This document shows positions 36,833 to 45,177 of a DNA stretch of 64,000 nt, one piece after another; positions within the stretch are counted from its first letter, which is position 1, and the number at the start of each line of letters is the position of its first letter. The translations under genes were made by a program, and so were the position numbers. Source of the DNA: Methylococcales bacterium (GTDB lineage Bacteria > Pseudomonadota > Gammaproteobacteria > Methylococcales > Methylomonadaceae); NCBI GenBank assembly GCA_023145835.1, contig JAGLDH010000122.1:1-64000 (forward strand). The letters are read 5' to 3'. The notes beneath the pieces were generated by a model. The model made no database searches. It saw only the letters and a program-made list of their open reading frames with translations, and was not told the origin of the DNA.

Positions 36833-37590
36833 TTATGGGATCAATTTAACTCTCCTCCCTGAATCGTTAACTTTTTCAGAATTCTCTAAATTTAAACCTA
36901 CTAAAGCAGTTAATTTATCGTATTCTAAAATAATAAGCTCATGCTTATGTAATGGCACTAAGTTATCTTGCTGCAACTGATGAAGTATTCGATTTACATA
37001 AACCGTTGTTAAACCAAGCGTGTCAGCTATACCTTCTTGATTTAATAAAAACTGGAAATATTATCGCTATTTAAACCTCTTAGTTTTAAGCGCAAGTATA
37101 ATTCTAGTACCATAAATGCAATTTTTTCACGCATACTTCGATGAGCAATATTTGCCATACAATGCTCAGTTAAAACCTTTTCGCGCTCTTCTTCTCGAAT
37201 GACTAGTAAAGATAATTCTGGATAGTGATAACACATCCTAAATAAACCAGGTATCCAACAAATAATAGAATCCTGCATAGCAATTGCAGAATAAGAAAAG
37301 CATTTATCAAGATCCGTTTAAAAACTAAGTATACCACCAGGCAAAACAGAACGAATAACTTGCCGCTTACCTTGCTCTGAAATTTGCGTTAGTAGAACCC
37401 AGCCCTAGCATAAGATATAAGTTTCAATAGGTTTCTCACCCTGATGATATAAATACTGCTTAGCAGATAAAATACAGAAGTAGGAGAATGAATCGTTTTA
37501 TCTTGATGAAGGCGTTTAAGTATACCCGGACATTTTCCATCACGATTTCTTAGGCAGTTTTTACAACAAGCAACAGAAATATTGTTCCAT
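36833..37590 (-). pseudogene. Decayed Crp/Fnr-family regulator
   Basis: Reading the minus strand from ATG 37590 (ribosome site GGAG about seven bases ahead) through several frames gives a full-length Fnr-like protein of about 250 codons. The N-terminal piece has a Cys cluster CCKNC ... GKC; then YHQGEKPIETYIL, GWVLLTQISEQGKRQVIRSVLPG, the dimer helix region TEHCMANIAHRSMREKIAFMVL and an HTH NQEGIADTLGLTTVYVNRIL. It is broken by a frameshift just after the start, another near 37450, in-frame stops TAG (37405-37407) and TAA (37318-37320), and a frameshift near 37040 before the HTH. Intact only in parts. With that many lesions it is a pseudogene rather than a sequencing error. Confidence 0.85.
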
Positions 37591-37792
37591 GCCTTACTCC
37601 TTAATTAATAATTTTTACTTATCTATGTATTGGTTTTCTGGACTATATCTAATACATCTAAGTTTATTTATTAATTCTTTCAAAAACTTAACCTACATCA
37701 ACTTTTTGATATTTAAAAAACAGTATTATACCTGAACATAAGCTGAATTTTTTAATTTAGTTTTCTTTTCCTATCACGACAAGGGGAGCAAT

Positions 37793-38002
37793 ATGCAAAC
37801 AGCAAGGAAGATAAAGTATGATTTTTCTGAGGACGTTACTGATTTTAAGCTAGCCATCATAGCGAAAACAAAAGGAAAAATATTAAGATTCAATCACGAG
37901 AAAAGACCATGCTTCCAAACTGGTGAATGCTACTTTTGTAAAAACACAAAATGTATTGATGCCAATGAATGTAAAAAACTTATTGCGGCATGGATGCGAT
38001 AA
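37793..38002 (+). CDS. Small Cys-rich protein
   Basis: A 69-residue protein with four Cys in a compact arrangement plus one more: CFQTGECYFCKNTKCIDANEC (positions about 40-60; spacing 6, 2, 4, 6). Such spacing could hold a metal or an iron-sulfur centre. The strong ribosome site AAGGGGAG stands six bases before the ATG. It is divergent from the decayed Crp/Fnr gene across about 200 bases and is followed after 35 bases by a DUF2934 protein. Family not recognised. A reversed palindrome ATCAACTTTTTGAT lies at 37697-37710 in the upstream region. Confidence 0.65.
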   Translation: MQTARKIKYDFSEDVTDFKLAIIAKTKGKILRFNHEKRPCFQTGECYFCKNTKCIDANECKKLIAAWMR

Positions 38003-38037
38003 CCATTACTAAAGTTAAAATAATTTAGGAGCAAATT

Positions 38038-38229
38038 ATGCTTACCAAGAAAAATGATTTAAATGTCGTTAAAAGAACCTCAGCAGCTCTTTTCGATGAT
38101 GCTGAAAAAAAAATACGTCAAGCTAAAATTACCGAAGCTGCATATTATATTTCAGAAAAAAGAGGTTTTATTACGGGTTATGAAATGGATGACTGGCTTA
38201 AGGCAGAAAAAGAAATTATAAATAAATAA
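38038..38229 (+). CDS. DUF2934 family protein
   Basis: A 63-residue protein. Its C-terminal half, KIRQAKITEAAYYISEKRGF followed by YEMDDWLKAEKEI, is the DUF2934 pattern (IxxxAYxxAExRGFxxGxExDDWLxAE). The function of these small proteins is not known. A good AGGAG ribosome site lies seven bases before the start. Probably co-transcribed with the Cys-rich protein upstream. Confidence 0.85.
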   Translation: MLTKKNDLNVVKRTSAALFDDAEKKIRQAKITEAAYYISEKRGFITGYEMDDWLKAEKEIINK

Positions 38230-38267
38230 CTTTATTAAAGCATTCCCCATATAAAGCTGGTGGACAC

Positions 38268-38413
38268 TATACTTCGCGCGGTCACGCCTGCGGATCACTA
38301 ACAACTGAGCTTTTGCCGATAGCTGCGTAGCTAATATGCGCCTGTTTTAGCACCTTGCTCTCGACAAAAATCAGTGCGTTATAAATTCCGCACCTGTGGC
38401 CGCGCGAAGTATA
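38268..38413. repeat. 146-bp GC-rich palindromic element
   Basis: Inverted arms: 38268-38293 and 38388-38413, 26 bases with about four mismatches, beginning TATACTTCGCGCGG. The element is visibly richer in GC than the flanking DNA. Its centre, read on the minus strand, is AGGCGCATATTAGCTACGCA, matching the centre of the palindromic element at 24449-24610 (GGCGCATA, AGCTACG and CTAT in the same order and spacing). The two are probably members of one family of intergenic repeats. Confidence 0.72.
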
Positions 38414-39289
38414 TCACTCATAATCGAATAATAATTCATACCCCATCAATATATACGTTTTTTAACGAGATCGATATTACACCAACTAGAGCCAACAATA
38501 TCTCATGAGATAAAAGTATCAAAAGTTAGTAGCTCAAGAGGTAAAAGTACCTAAATGGATTTACATTAACAAGAAAAAATCAAAATGAGGTATTCAAAGA
38601 GTGGAACTCTAGAATCAACACTCAACTAAAATTTAGAATCAGAAAAATAAAAAACACACAGAGCCATATCCGGCATCAATAATCAATCAAGAAAAGAAGC
38701 AGTTTTATGTCAATTCTAGCTCCATTTATTATAGTCTCTTTTCATTACCCATCTTCTTTCCGCTGAAATTAGCTTTCCAATTAATTAAAAACAAAAAAAA
38801 TCAATAAAAAAAATTTACCATTTTAATAAGAATCTAGCTTATAAAATGAGATATTCATCACAATTCATAAAATACTTTTAGTGGCACATCTAATGCCAAC
38901 ACTCAATGCATGAACAGCCTATAACAGGATAATAAAATTAACTACATAATCAACCACTTACAAGATTATTTTTATACTAATAAAGAAACAAAATATTCTA
39001 TTCTTAATTAAGAATTTTTCGTTTTATTGCTAATAAAACAGATACAATCCCCCTAAATTCAATCTTTTTTCCACTGATTATCGAACTCTCTTAACCTAAA
39101 TAACTTATATATTTCACGAAAATCAGAATTAAATTTCTATCAATATTGAAAAGATTCCTCTATAGTATACACAGCTACAGTTTTGTTATTGGCAAATACG
39201 GATATATCTTTATTGCTACTTTTTCCAGAATTCCACGTTTCATTATCTGTATGCATTATATTTTTTAATTTTTTACAGGTAAACACACT
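38414..39289. other. Long AT-rich non-coding region and cspA leader
   Basis: I see no gene here on either strand. The last 130 bases probably form the long 5' leader of the cold-shock gene: a TATAGT hexamer occurs near 39161-39166, so transcription would start about 120 bases before the ATG at 39290, similar to the long leaders of E. coli cspA-type genes. The rest is AT-rich and unremarkable. Confidence 0.5.
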
Positions 39290-39490
39290 ATGGCTACAGG
39301 CACTATCAAATGGTTTAACGAATCAAAAGGATTTGGTTTTATTTCTCAAGATGACGGCGGAGCTGATGTATTCGTACATTTTAGCGCGATCCAAGGCGAA
39401 GGCTTCAAAACTCTTAACGAAGGACAAGTAGTTACTTATGAAGTAGAAGATGGCCCAAAAGGCCCTCAAGCAACCAGCGTTACAGGCTAA
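39290..39490 (+). CDS. Cold-shock protein, CspA family
   Basis: A 66-residue single cold-shock domain that binds single-stranded RNA/DNA and acts as RNA chaperone. RNP1 KGFGFI and RNP2 VFVHF are intact, starting [18 protein letters not shown] and ending [11 protein letters not shown]. The normal family length is 65-70 aa. It is 98 bases upstream of an RRM-type RNA-binding protein in the same direction, a pairing that suggests shared regulation in the cold. Which csp paralogue it is cannot be told. Confidence 0.95.
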   Translation: MATGTIKWFNESKGFGFISQDDGGADVFVHFSAIQGEGFKTLNEGQVVTYEVEDGPKGPQATSVTG

Positions 39491-39588
39491 ACACGACCTT
39501 ATTGGCTGCTAACACTTAGAATACTTCAATAGATTTCTTTGTGTTGGCTTTTTAAGCAAAAACAGCTTCCATACTCCAGGTAATATCA

Positions 39589-39849
39589 TTGAAAAAACTA
39601 TTTATAGGCAATCTGCCCGCTGATACTTCAGAGCAAGAGCTTGAAACGTTATTTTCAGAATTTGGCACAGTACGTGGTTCTAAACTGGTTACTGATGTTT
39701 TTTCTGGTGATTGCAAAGGCTTTGGCTTTATTGAAATGGAAGGCCATGAGGCTAGAGCTGCTATAGCAGGTCTAGATGGCAAAGATTTCAAAGGCAAATC
39801 ATTACGCGTTAATTTTGAGACACCTAAAGCAGGTCGTCGAGGCCGTTAA
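39589..39849 (+). CDS. RRM-type RNA-binding protein
   Basis: An 86-residue RNA recognition motif protein: RNP2 LFIGNL at residues about 4-9 and RNP1 KGFGFIEM near 43-50, with a short basic tail ending RRGR. Bacterial single-RRM proteins (Rbp-type in cyanobacteria and many proteobacteria) are often cold-induced. The start is TTG at 39589: an in-frame stop lies upstream and there is no ATG at the right place. The ribosome site is a weak AGGT about nine bases ahead. Ends near a 10-bp hairpin at 39884-39908. Confidence 0.9.
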   Translation: MKKLFIGNLPADTSEQELETLFSEFGTVRGSKLVTDVFSGDCKGFGFIEMEGHEARAAIAGLDGKDFKGKSLRVNFETPKAGRRGR

Positions 39850-39883
39850 CAATTAATTCTGCACCTAAAGTCAACTACTAGAC

Positions 39884-39908
39884 TAGACCCAAGTCGACCT
39901 TGGGTCTA
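39884..39908 (+). terminator. Hairpin after the RRM gene
   Basis: A 10-bp perfect stem, 39884-39893 (TAGACCCAAG) with 39899-39908, and a 5-base loop. A T-rich (ATTATTATT) run follows a few bases later. Reasonable intrinsic terminator. Confidence 0.6.
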
Positions 39909-40078
39909 CTGATTATTATTCAATCTATTCAACTGCTCCATACCCATAAAGCCCAACAAACCATTGCTTTTTCGATTAAATAGCTGCTCTACATAAAGAA
40001 TCATTTTTCTTACCCCAAGTCGGCTACTAAAACCTAACTGAAATTATTAGTGTTGGGAAAGCTTTCATATACACATAA

Positions 40079-42253
40079 CTAATTAACCAAAGAACCTTGA
40101 AGTCTTTTTATCCAAGGATGTTCAGCCAAAGGATCTACATCAAAAGCGAGTGACTCAGGTTTGTGTAATAAACCAGCTACTCCAGATGCATTTGGGTTTA
40201 GTTGTCTTTTTTCAATAAAATCAACCATTCTTCGTACATTGTAAATAATTAAAACACAATTACCGTAAAGACTGTTATAAATCAAATAAGAAACATTTGT
40301 TTCTATAAAAAGAGGATTTCTTTTTATTAATGCCTCAATAGAAGGTAGGTTGCTTCCTGAAAGGTTTTTTAATACTGACTCATCATGGTTTTTTATTAAC
40401 CACGTCACATAGTCTAAAAGTGTGCCGGATAATTGATGCTGCTGTAGACTATAGACTTCCAAATCAGTAAACGTAAAGCTTTCTGCAACCAAATAATGCT
40501 TATCTTTATCCCCATCATTAGCAAAAAGTGAAATTTTTTCCAGCGCCTGATGTTCTAAAGCTTTTAAAAACTGTAGAGGAGCTCTGATGTGTTTATCAAC
40601 AGTTACAACCCAAGGCAATGCTCTTTTTGTCTGCTCATAACGTGACTTAACACTCGATATAACATCAGAACGCATAAGCTCCGACTCTCGCCCCTTAGGT
40701 TTGACTATAAAAGCATCGACAGCAGTAATTTGAGTTTTGAATCCTGATGCTTTAAATTGCTCTACAATATTATAGTACCGAGGTTGATAAGGAATTGACG
40801 TACCATCATAAAGAATATTAATGCGCATCTTTCTGGCATGGTCAGCGACCATCTGCCTTAATCTGTTTGCAAATGGCTCAACATAGTTATAATCATCACT
40901 ATGATGATTGGCTGCTGTCAGTACAGTATACAAGTCACTTATCTTCCGAAATTCATCTAGCGAAGCAATGACATAGTTATCACCACAATGAGCCTCAGCA
41001 ATTTCTTCTACTGCAGTTTTACCCGCCCCTGCTCCCCCCATACTCATAAACAACATAGGGTTCGACACAGAAGTTTTTCCAGTAAAAATAGACTCTAAGG
41101 CTTGATCTAATTTTTTACTAATTTTACTCAGTCGAGTATAAGCAATTTCAACTGATCGAACCAGCCGTTCGTCCCCCTTTGCTGCATTCAATAATTTGGT
41201 TTTTAACTCTTGATTGTTAGCCAATGTAAAAATAAGATACTTGTCATTACCTTCACATTGTTTTATTAGTTCTAACAATTCTGTATGGCTGGGTGATCGT
41301 AAACTGGTTAACACATTTACATCTAAACAGAATAAAGGAGGCGTTTCACCAGATCTGATGCTAATCCCATCAATTTCTGTTTTCTCTTTAACTCGAAGTG
41401 ATTCTGTTTCAGGAAGATATCCAATAATATGCCGAGTAGCATCCACTGGATTATCAGCAAATTGTTTTCCTTCAACAAATATTCTATCTTTTATCGTTTC
41501 AAGTGGAACCAAGCCCCCGTTGACCAAAACCAAACAAAAAGTACCTTGTTCTGTAGTGTGCGATAGAAATGGCACCCCCGAAATAAATACTTTATTTTCA
41601 GGCCATTCTCCATATGCATTTGCTTCATTTTGTAATATTTTAATCTGCGATGGGTCGAGCGCATGTTTAAATGCTGTTGTGACAAAAACCAAGTCACTCT
41701 CAAGATCATGTAATGCTGATGTATCCACCGCATCCAGTCGCCTAAAGTCAATACCTTGCTCATAAACACTCTTAAATGCAGGCAATTTACCCAAAGCTGT
41801 CATAAAAAAGTCTAAGGTAATTCTATTACCATAAGAAAACGGCCTTACTTGACGCATTTTTTGATAAAAACCAGCTAATCGCTCAGCAATATCTTCTGAA
41901 TAAATGACAAAACCATTGTTATCAAAAATAGCCGTGTCATTATTACAATCACTTTCTAAAACCAATTGCTCAACAGTTAAGCGAAAGGCTTTACGCTTAA
42001 CACCTTTATTAATTGTTCCTGGACGATGATCTACAGTAGCCTGATCTTGCCAATCATGAAAGATTTCACGATGAATACGTGAAAATAACTCTGTTAAATA
42101 AGTTACGCGCTTAGACTGATCATGAGAAACGGTTGCTTCAGCCTCTTGTCGTAAAGTAGCAAATAATTTTGTCCCTTGAGAAATAGCCAATGCTGTACGC
42201 AGCTTGGTTAGATATTCAAATTCTGATGACTTGGGGAAATTATTTTTATACAT
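40079..42253 (-). CDS. Zeta-toxin-type kinase fused to a Fic-like N-terminal domain
   Basis: A 724-residue cytoplasmic protein. Residues about 395-560 form a zeta-toxin-like P-loop kinase: MGGAGAGKTAVEEI (Walker A at 406-413), ASLDEF with D433, ILYDGTS (480-486), and a basic stretch around SRYEQTKRALPW (537-548). Zeta toxins phosphorylate UDP-N-acetylglucosamine or related substrates. The N-terminal part (about 45-170) looks like a Fic/Fido fold: IHREIFHDWQDQA, then RPFSYGNRIT (137-146) at the place of the catalytic HxFx(D/E)GNGRT, so the key His is Arg and the core is degenerate. The remaining regions are unassigned. No antitoxin-sized gene is beside it. The preceding gene, carbonic anhydrase, starts 67 bases away. 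Confidence 0.72.
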   Translation of the reverse strand: MYKNNFPKSSEFEYLTKLRTALAISQGTKLFATLRQEAEATVSHDQSKRVTYLTELFSRIHREIFHDWQDQATVDHRPGTINKGVKRKAFRLTVEQLVLESDCNNDTAIFDNNGFVIYSEDIAERLAGFYQKMRQVRPFSYGNRITLDFFMTALGKLPAFKSVYEQGIDFRRLDAVDTSALHDLESDLVFVTTAFKHALDPSQIKILQNEANAYGEWPENKVFISGVPFLSHTTEQGTFCLVLVNGGLVPLETIKDRIFVEGKQFADNPVDATRHIIGYLPETESLRVKEKTEIDGISIRSGETPPLFCLDVNVLTSLRSPSHTELLELIKQCEGNDKYLIFTLANNQELKTKLLNAAKGDERLVRSVEIAYTRLSKISKKLDQALESIFTGKTSVSNPMLFMSMGGAGAGKTAVEEIAEAHCGDNYVIASLDEFRKISDLYTVLTAANHHSDDYNYVEPFANRLRQMVADHARKMRINILYDGTSIPYQPRYYNIVEQFKASGFKTQITAVDAFIVKPKGRESELMRSDVISSVKSRYEQTKRALPWVVTVDKHIRAPLQFLKALEHQALEKISLFANDGDKDKHYLVAESFTFTDLEVYSLQQHQLSGTLLDYVTWLIKNHDESVLKNLSGSNLPSIEALIKRNPLFIETNVSYLIYNSLYGNCVLIIYNVRRMVDFIEKRQLNPNASGVAGLLHKPESLAFDVDPLAEHPWIKRLQGSLVN

Positions 42254-42320
42254 AAAACAGGTGTTTTCAACTTTAATTGAAAGAATAATGAAAAAGTATA
42301 CCTGAATTTACATTTTTAAA

Positions 42321-42968
42321 TTACTTCTTTAATGAATGCATAAGGCGAAGCATTCCTTTACTACTTACTTCTGTATCCAATGCTTTTAACAACCCATTAT
42401 TAATTGAATAGATCCATCCATGTACTGTTAAATCTTTTTTCTCATTCCACGCATCTTGAACGATTGTAGAATGACAAACATTAGCAACTTGCTCTATTAC
42501 ATTTTTTTCACACAACAGGTCAACTCTTTTCTCTTCTGTGGATAGAGCATCAATTTCTGTTTTATATAGCCGATAAACATCTTTAATATGCCCTAACCAA
42601 TTATCAATCAAACCATGCTTACATCCATCTAAAGCGGCTTTAACACCACCACACCCATAATGCCCACAAACAATAATATGCTTTACATTCAATACTTCTA
42701 CCGCAAATTGAAGGACAGACAAACAATTTAAATCCGAATGTACAACTATATTAGCAATATTCCTATGGACAAATACTTCTCCTGGCTCAAGATCAACCAC
42801 TTGGTTTGCTGGCACCCTACTATCTGAGCAGCCAATCCACAAATAATCAGGCGTTTGTTGTTTAGATAAATGGGTAAAGAAATCTGGATTTTTATCCGTC
42901 ATTCCTTTCGCCCAGGCTTCGTTATTATCGAACAGAACTTTTAATTTTCTACGTTGAAATTGATTCAC
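42321..42968 (-). CDS. can: Beta-class carbonic anhydrase
   Basis: Interconverts CO2 and bicarbonate in the cytoplasm using zinc. The 215-aa product has the zinc ligands Cys and Asp in GCSDSRVPANQV and His/Cys in VCGHYGCGGVKAA, plus HRNIANIVV. Length and sequence match E. coli Can (220 aa) very closely, including the ending of LKALDTEVSSKG-type. Transcribed leftward upstream of the zeta-kinase protein gene with 67 bases between. Confidence 0.96.
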   Translation of the reverse strand: MNQFQRRKLKVLFDNNEAWAKGMTDKNPDFFTHLSKQQTPDYLWIGCSDSRVPANQVVDLEPGEVFVHRNIANIVVHSDLNCLSVLQFAVEVLNVKHIIVCGHYGCGGVKAALDGCKHGLIDNWLGHIKDVYRLYKTEIDALSTEEKRVDLLCEKNVIEQVANVCHSTIVQDAWNEKKDLTVHGWIYSINNGLLKALDTEVSSKGMLRLMHSLKK

Positions 42969-43030
42969 AATTATCCCTTAAAATACTTAGGTCTTTATTG
43001 ATAAAGACTTATAACGAATTATAGTGATTT

Positions 43031-43630
43031 TTAAAATGAATTTTCGAAAACAATTTCATCAAATACTAATTGACCCGCACGAGGAGAGGCTTCAGTTACA
43101 CCTTTACCAATAGCAACATACATGGTGATAACATGATCAGTAGGTAAATCAATCAATTTGGCTACCGCTGAAAAATCAAAACCATCCATAGGACAAGAAT
43201 CATACCCCATTGATTTTGCTGCCAACATAAGTGTTTGAGCAGCAATACCACAAGACCTCATTCCTTCATCTCGTTGTACTTGGTCTTTATCACGATAATA
43301 GCCATCAATAGCAGGCAAAATAAAGTCCTGCACCTCTTTAGGAGCATTTTTCCAGTAACGGCCAGGTGATTCCCATGCTTTTAAATCAGCACAAAGAATA
43401 ACCAATAGAGAGCTATCGGTTACTTGTGCCTGATCCCATGAAACCTTCCGAATTTCTTTTCTCAGCTCAGGGTCTTTAACAACGACAAAACGCCAGTGTT
43501 GGATATTAAAAGCTGTCGGCGATAAGGCAGTAAGACTTAAAAGTTTTGTTATTTCACCCTCTGTCATTTTATGACTCGCATCATAATGCTTAACAGAGCG
43601 GCGACATTTTATCGCTTCTTCAGTATTCAT
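43031..43630 (-). CDS. Nitroreductase-family protein
   Basis: A 199-aa FMN-dependent oxidoreductase of the nitroreductase family. The start RRSVKHYDASHKMTEGEI, the ALSPTAFNIQHWRFVVVKD segment with the FMN-binding loop, and the late MYVAIGKGVTEASPRAGQ are typical. It would use NAD(P)H to reduce quinones or nitro compounds; the real substrate is unknown. 14 bases separate its start codon from the DUF1289 gene upstream, so they form an operon. Confidence 0.9.
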   Translation of the reverse strand: MNTEEAIKCRRSVKHYDASHKMTEGEITKLLSLTALSPTAFNIQHWRFVVVKDPELRKEIRKVSWDQAQVTDSSLLVILCADLKAWESPGRYWKNAPKEVQDFILPAIDGYYRDKDQVQRDEGMRSCGIAAQTLMLAAKSMGYDSCPMDGFDFSAVAKLIDLPTDHVITMYVAIGKGVTEASPRAGQLVFDEIVFENSF

Positions 43631-43644
43631 TGTATTATTAAGCT

Positions 43645-43851
43645 CTAAGGCTGAGGTAAAGTTTTTTTGATAACAGATTTACTAATAGCACCTACAAATT
43701 CTTCAACATTTTCATAATCTTGCTTTTGTACAAAATTAACGATACTCATAACCAAGGCTTTAGTTTCGGCTATCTCTTCATGAGACCGACCACAACCTTC
43801 ACAATGAGTACCATCATAAGTACATAAATCATTACACGGAGTAAATTTCAT
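43645..43851 (-). CDS. DUF1289-like small Cys protein
   Basis: A 68-residue protein. The N terminus, PCNDLC then TYDGTHCEGCGRSHEEIAE, has the C-x3-C and C-x2-C pattern of DUF1289, a small probably metal-binding family. The remaining helical part is lineage specific. It lies between the SemiSWEET gene upstream (29 bases) and the nitroreductase gene downstream (14 bases). Confidence 0.8.
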   Translation of the reverse strand: MKFTPCNDLCTYDGTHCEGCGRSHEEIAETKALVMSIVNFVQKQDYENVEEFVGAISKSVIKKTLPQP

Positions 43852-43880
43852 ATTCTTTTCCTTTTATCAAAAGTGTTATT

Positions 43881-44165
43881 TTAGCCGTTCTTATAAATAA
43901 CGTTATAAATTTTAAATCCAAGAATAGATGCTGATAATAACAATGTTATAGAGTTAGCAAAAATAATGGCATAATCTAATTTTTGTATACCATAAATAAG
44001 CCATAGTAAAACCCCTGTCGTAAACAACGTATACATACTCAAGGAAAGAGAACGGGTATCTCGAGTTTTTAAAGTTAGGAATGCTTGTGGCAAAAAAGAA
44101 GATGTAGTCAAAAATGCCGCACAATACCCTAATATTTCGGTTATGCTCATATTATTTAAAAGCAA
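43881..44165 (-). CDS. SemiSWEET sugar transporter
   Basis: A 94-residue inner-membrane protein with three helices, the half-transporter form of the SWEET/MtN3 family; two copies pair to move sugars. Helix 1 has GYCAAFLTTSSFLPQAFLTL with the proline-Gln (PQ) motif, followed by the loop KTRDTRSLSLSMY, and then two hydrophobic helices ending in FANSITLLLSASILGFKIY. The start may be Met1 or Met6. It is the first gene of the small operon leading to DUF1289 and nitroreductase. Confidence 0.88.
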   Translation of the reverse strand: MLLNNMSITEILGYCAAFLTTSSFLPQAFLTLKTRDTRSLSLSMYTLFTTGVLLWLIYGIQKLDYAIIFANSITLLLSASILGFKIYNVIYKNG

Positions 44166-44196
44166 AGAGTAAATAACGGATTAAGTTTACTAACTA

Positions 44197-44226
44197 TGAT
44201 AGAACAAGCTAAAGCTTGTTCTATCA
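44197..44226 (-). terminator. Perfect hairpin after fabI
   Basis: A 14-bp perfect stem (44197-44210 with 44213-44226, TGATAGAACAAGCT) with a 2-base loop, between fabI (stop at 44293) and the SemiSWEET gene. No long T-run follows on the minus strand, but the size of the stem and its location point to termination or transcript protection. Confidence 0.6.
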
Positions 44227-44292
44227 AAATCAGCCAGATAAGAGATATTTTTATATCATAAAAAACTCACTCTATACCCGCTGTTAATACTC

Positions 44293-45075
44293 TTAACTTG
44301 CTACTAGCCCTGCAATATTATATCCGCCATCAACATAAGTAATTTCACCAGTCACACCAGATGCTAGGTCAGAACACATAAAAGCAGCTACATTACCCAC
44401 TTCTTCAATAGAGACATTTTTCTTCATAGGGGCTGTATCAGCAGCTTTGCTCAGCATTGATTTAAAGTTATTAATCCCCGCTGATGCTAATGTTCTAATA
44501 GGGCCTGCTGAAATAGCATTAACACGCGTACCTTCAGCTCCTAAAGCAGCCGCCATATAACGAACGTTTGCTTCTAAACTTGCTTTTGCTACGCCCATAA
44601 CGTTATAGTTAGGAATAGCCCGTTCAGCACCTAAATAAGTCAATGTTATTAAAGAACCATGACGGCCTTTCATCATATCTCGACCCGCTTTAGCTAATGC
44701 AGTAAAACTGTATGAACTAATATCATGAGCGACTGAAAAATTATCTCGGGTTGTAGCATCAACATAATCCCCATCTAATGCTTCGCGAGGAGCAAAGGCA
44801 ACAGAATGAACGATACAGTCTAGTCCATCCCAGTGCTTACCTAACTCGGCAAACACATTTGTGATTTGCTCATCAGTTGAGACATCAAGCTCTATATTGA
44901 TGTTGGAATCACATTCTTCTGCCATTTTAGCCACGCGGTCTTTCAACCTCTCATTTTGATATGTAAAAGCTAATTCAGCACCTTCACGATGCATCGCTTG
45001 TGCAATACCCCATGCTATTGACTTATTACTAGCTAAACCTACAATTAAGACGCGCTTGCCTTGCATAAACCCCAT
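44293..45075 (-). CDS. fabI: Enoyl-ACP reductase (NADH) FabI
   Basis: Last reduction step in each cycle of fatty-acid synthesis. The 260-aa product is an SDR-fold enzyme with [29 protein letters not shown] (cofactor-binding start), the FabI signature [15 protein letters not shown], and the catalytic Tyr-x6-Lys in the segment ending [18 protein letters not shown]. Length matches E. coli FabI (262 aa). It is divergent from the ABC importer operon across about 100 bases. Confidence 0.97.
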   Translation of the reverse strand: MGFMQGKRVLIVGLASNKSIAWGIAQAMHREGAELAFTYQNERLKDRVAKMAEECDSNINIELDVSTDEQITNVFAELGKHWDGLDCIVHSVAFAPREALDGDYVDATTRDNFSVAHDISSYSFTALAKAGRDMMKGRHGSLITLTYLGAERAIPNYNVMGVAKASLEANVRYMAAALGAEGTRVNAISAGPIRTLASAGINNFKSMLSKAADTAPMKKNVSIEEVGNVAAFMCSDLASGVTGEITYVDGGYNIAGLVAS

Positions 45076-45177
45076 TTTTCTCTCCAGACGTATTTGTTTG
45101 TTAGAATAGATGGAAGTATACCTTGCTCAGTCATTAAATTCGATAACTTAGGAATAGAACTTTTAAATTCAAATAAT

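Noticed and set aside
37697-37710. ATCAACTTTTTGAT as an Fnr box upstream of the small Cys-rich gene.
   Set aside because: The half-sites are in the reverse order (ATCAA-N4-TTGAT), not the TTGAT-N4-ATCAA of Fnr sites, and its distance to the -10-like TATTAT is not -41.5.
39183-39431. An 82-aa frame over the cold-shock gene leader.
   Set aside because: It overlaps the real cold-shock gene in another frame and has no protein-like features of its own.
45061-45177. ABC substrate-binding gene starting 39 codons upstream at a TTG at 45061.
   Set aside because: The upstream part overlaps the fabI start, has no ribosome site, and would bury the lipoprotein signal inside the protein.
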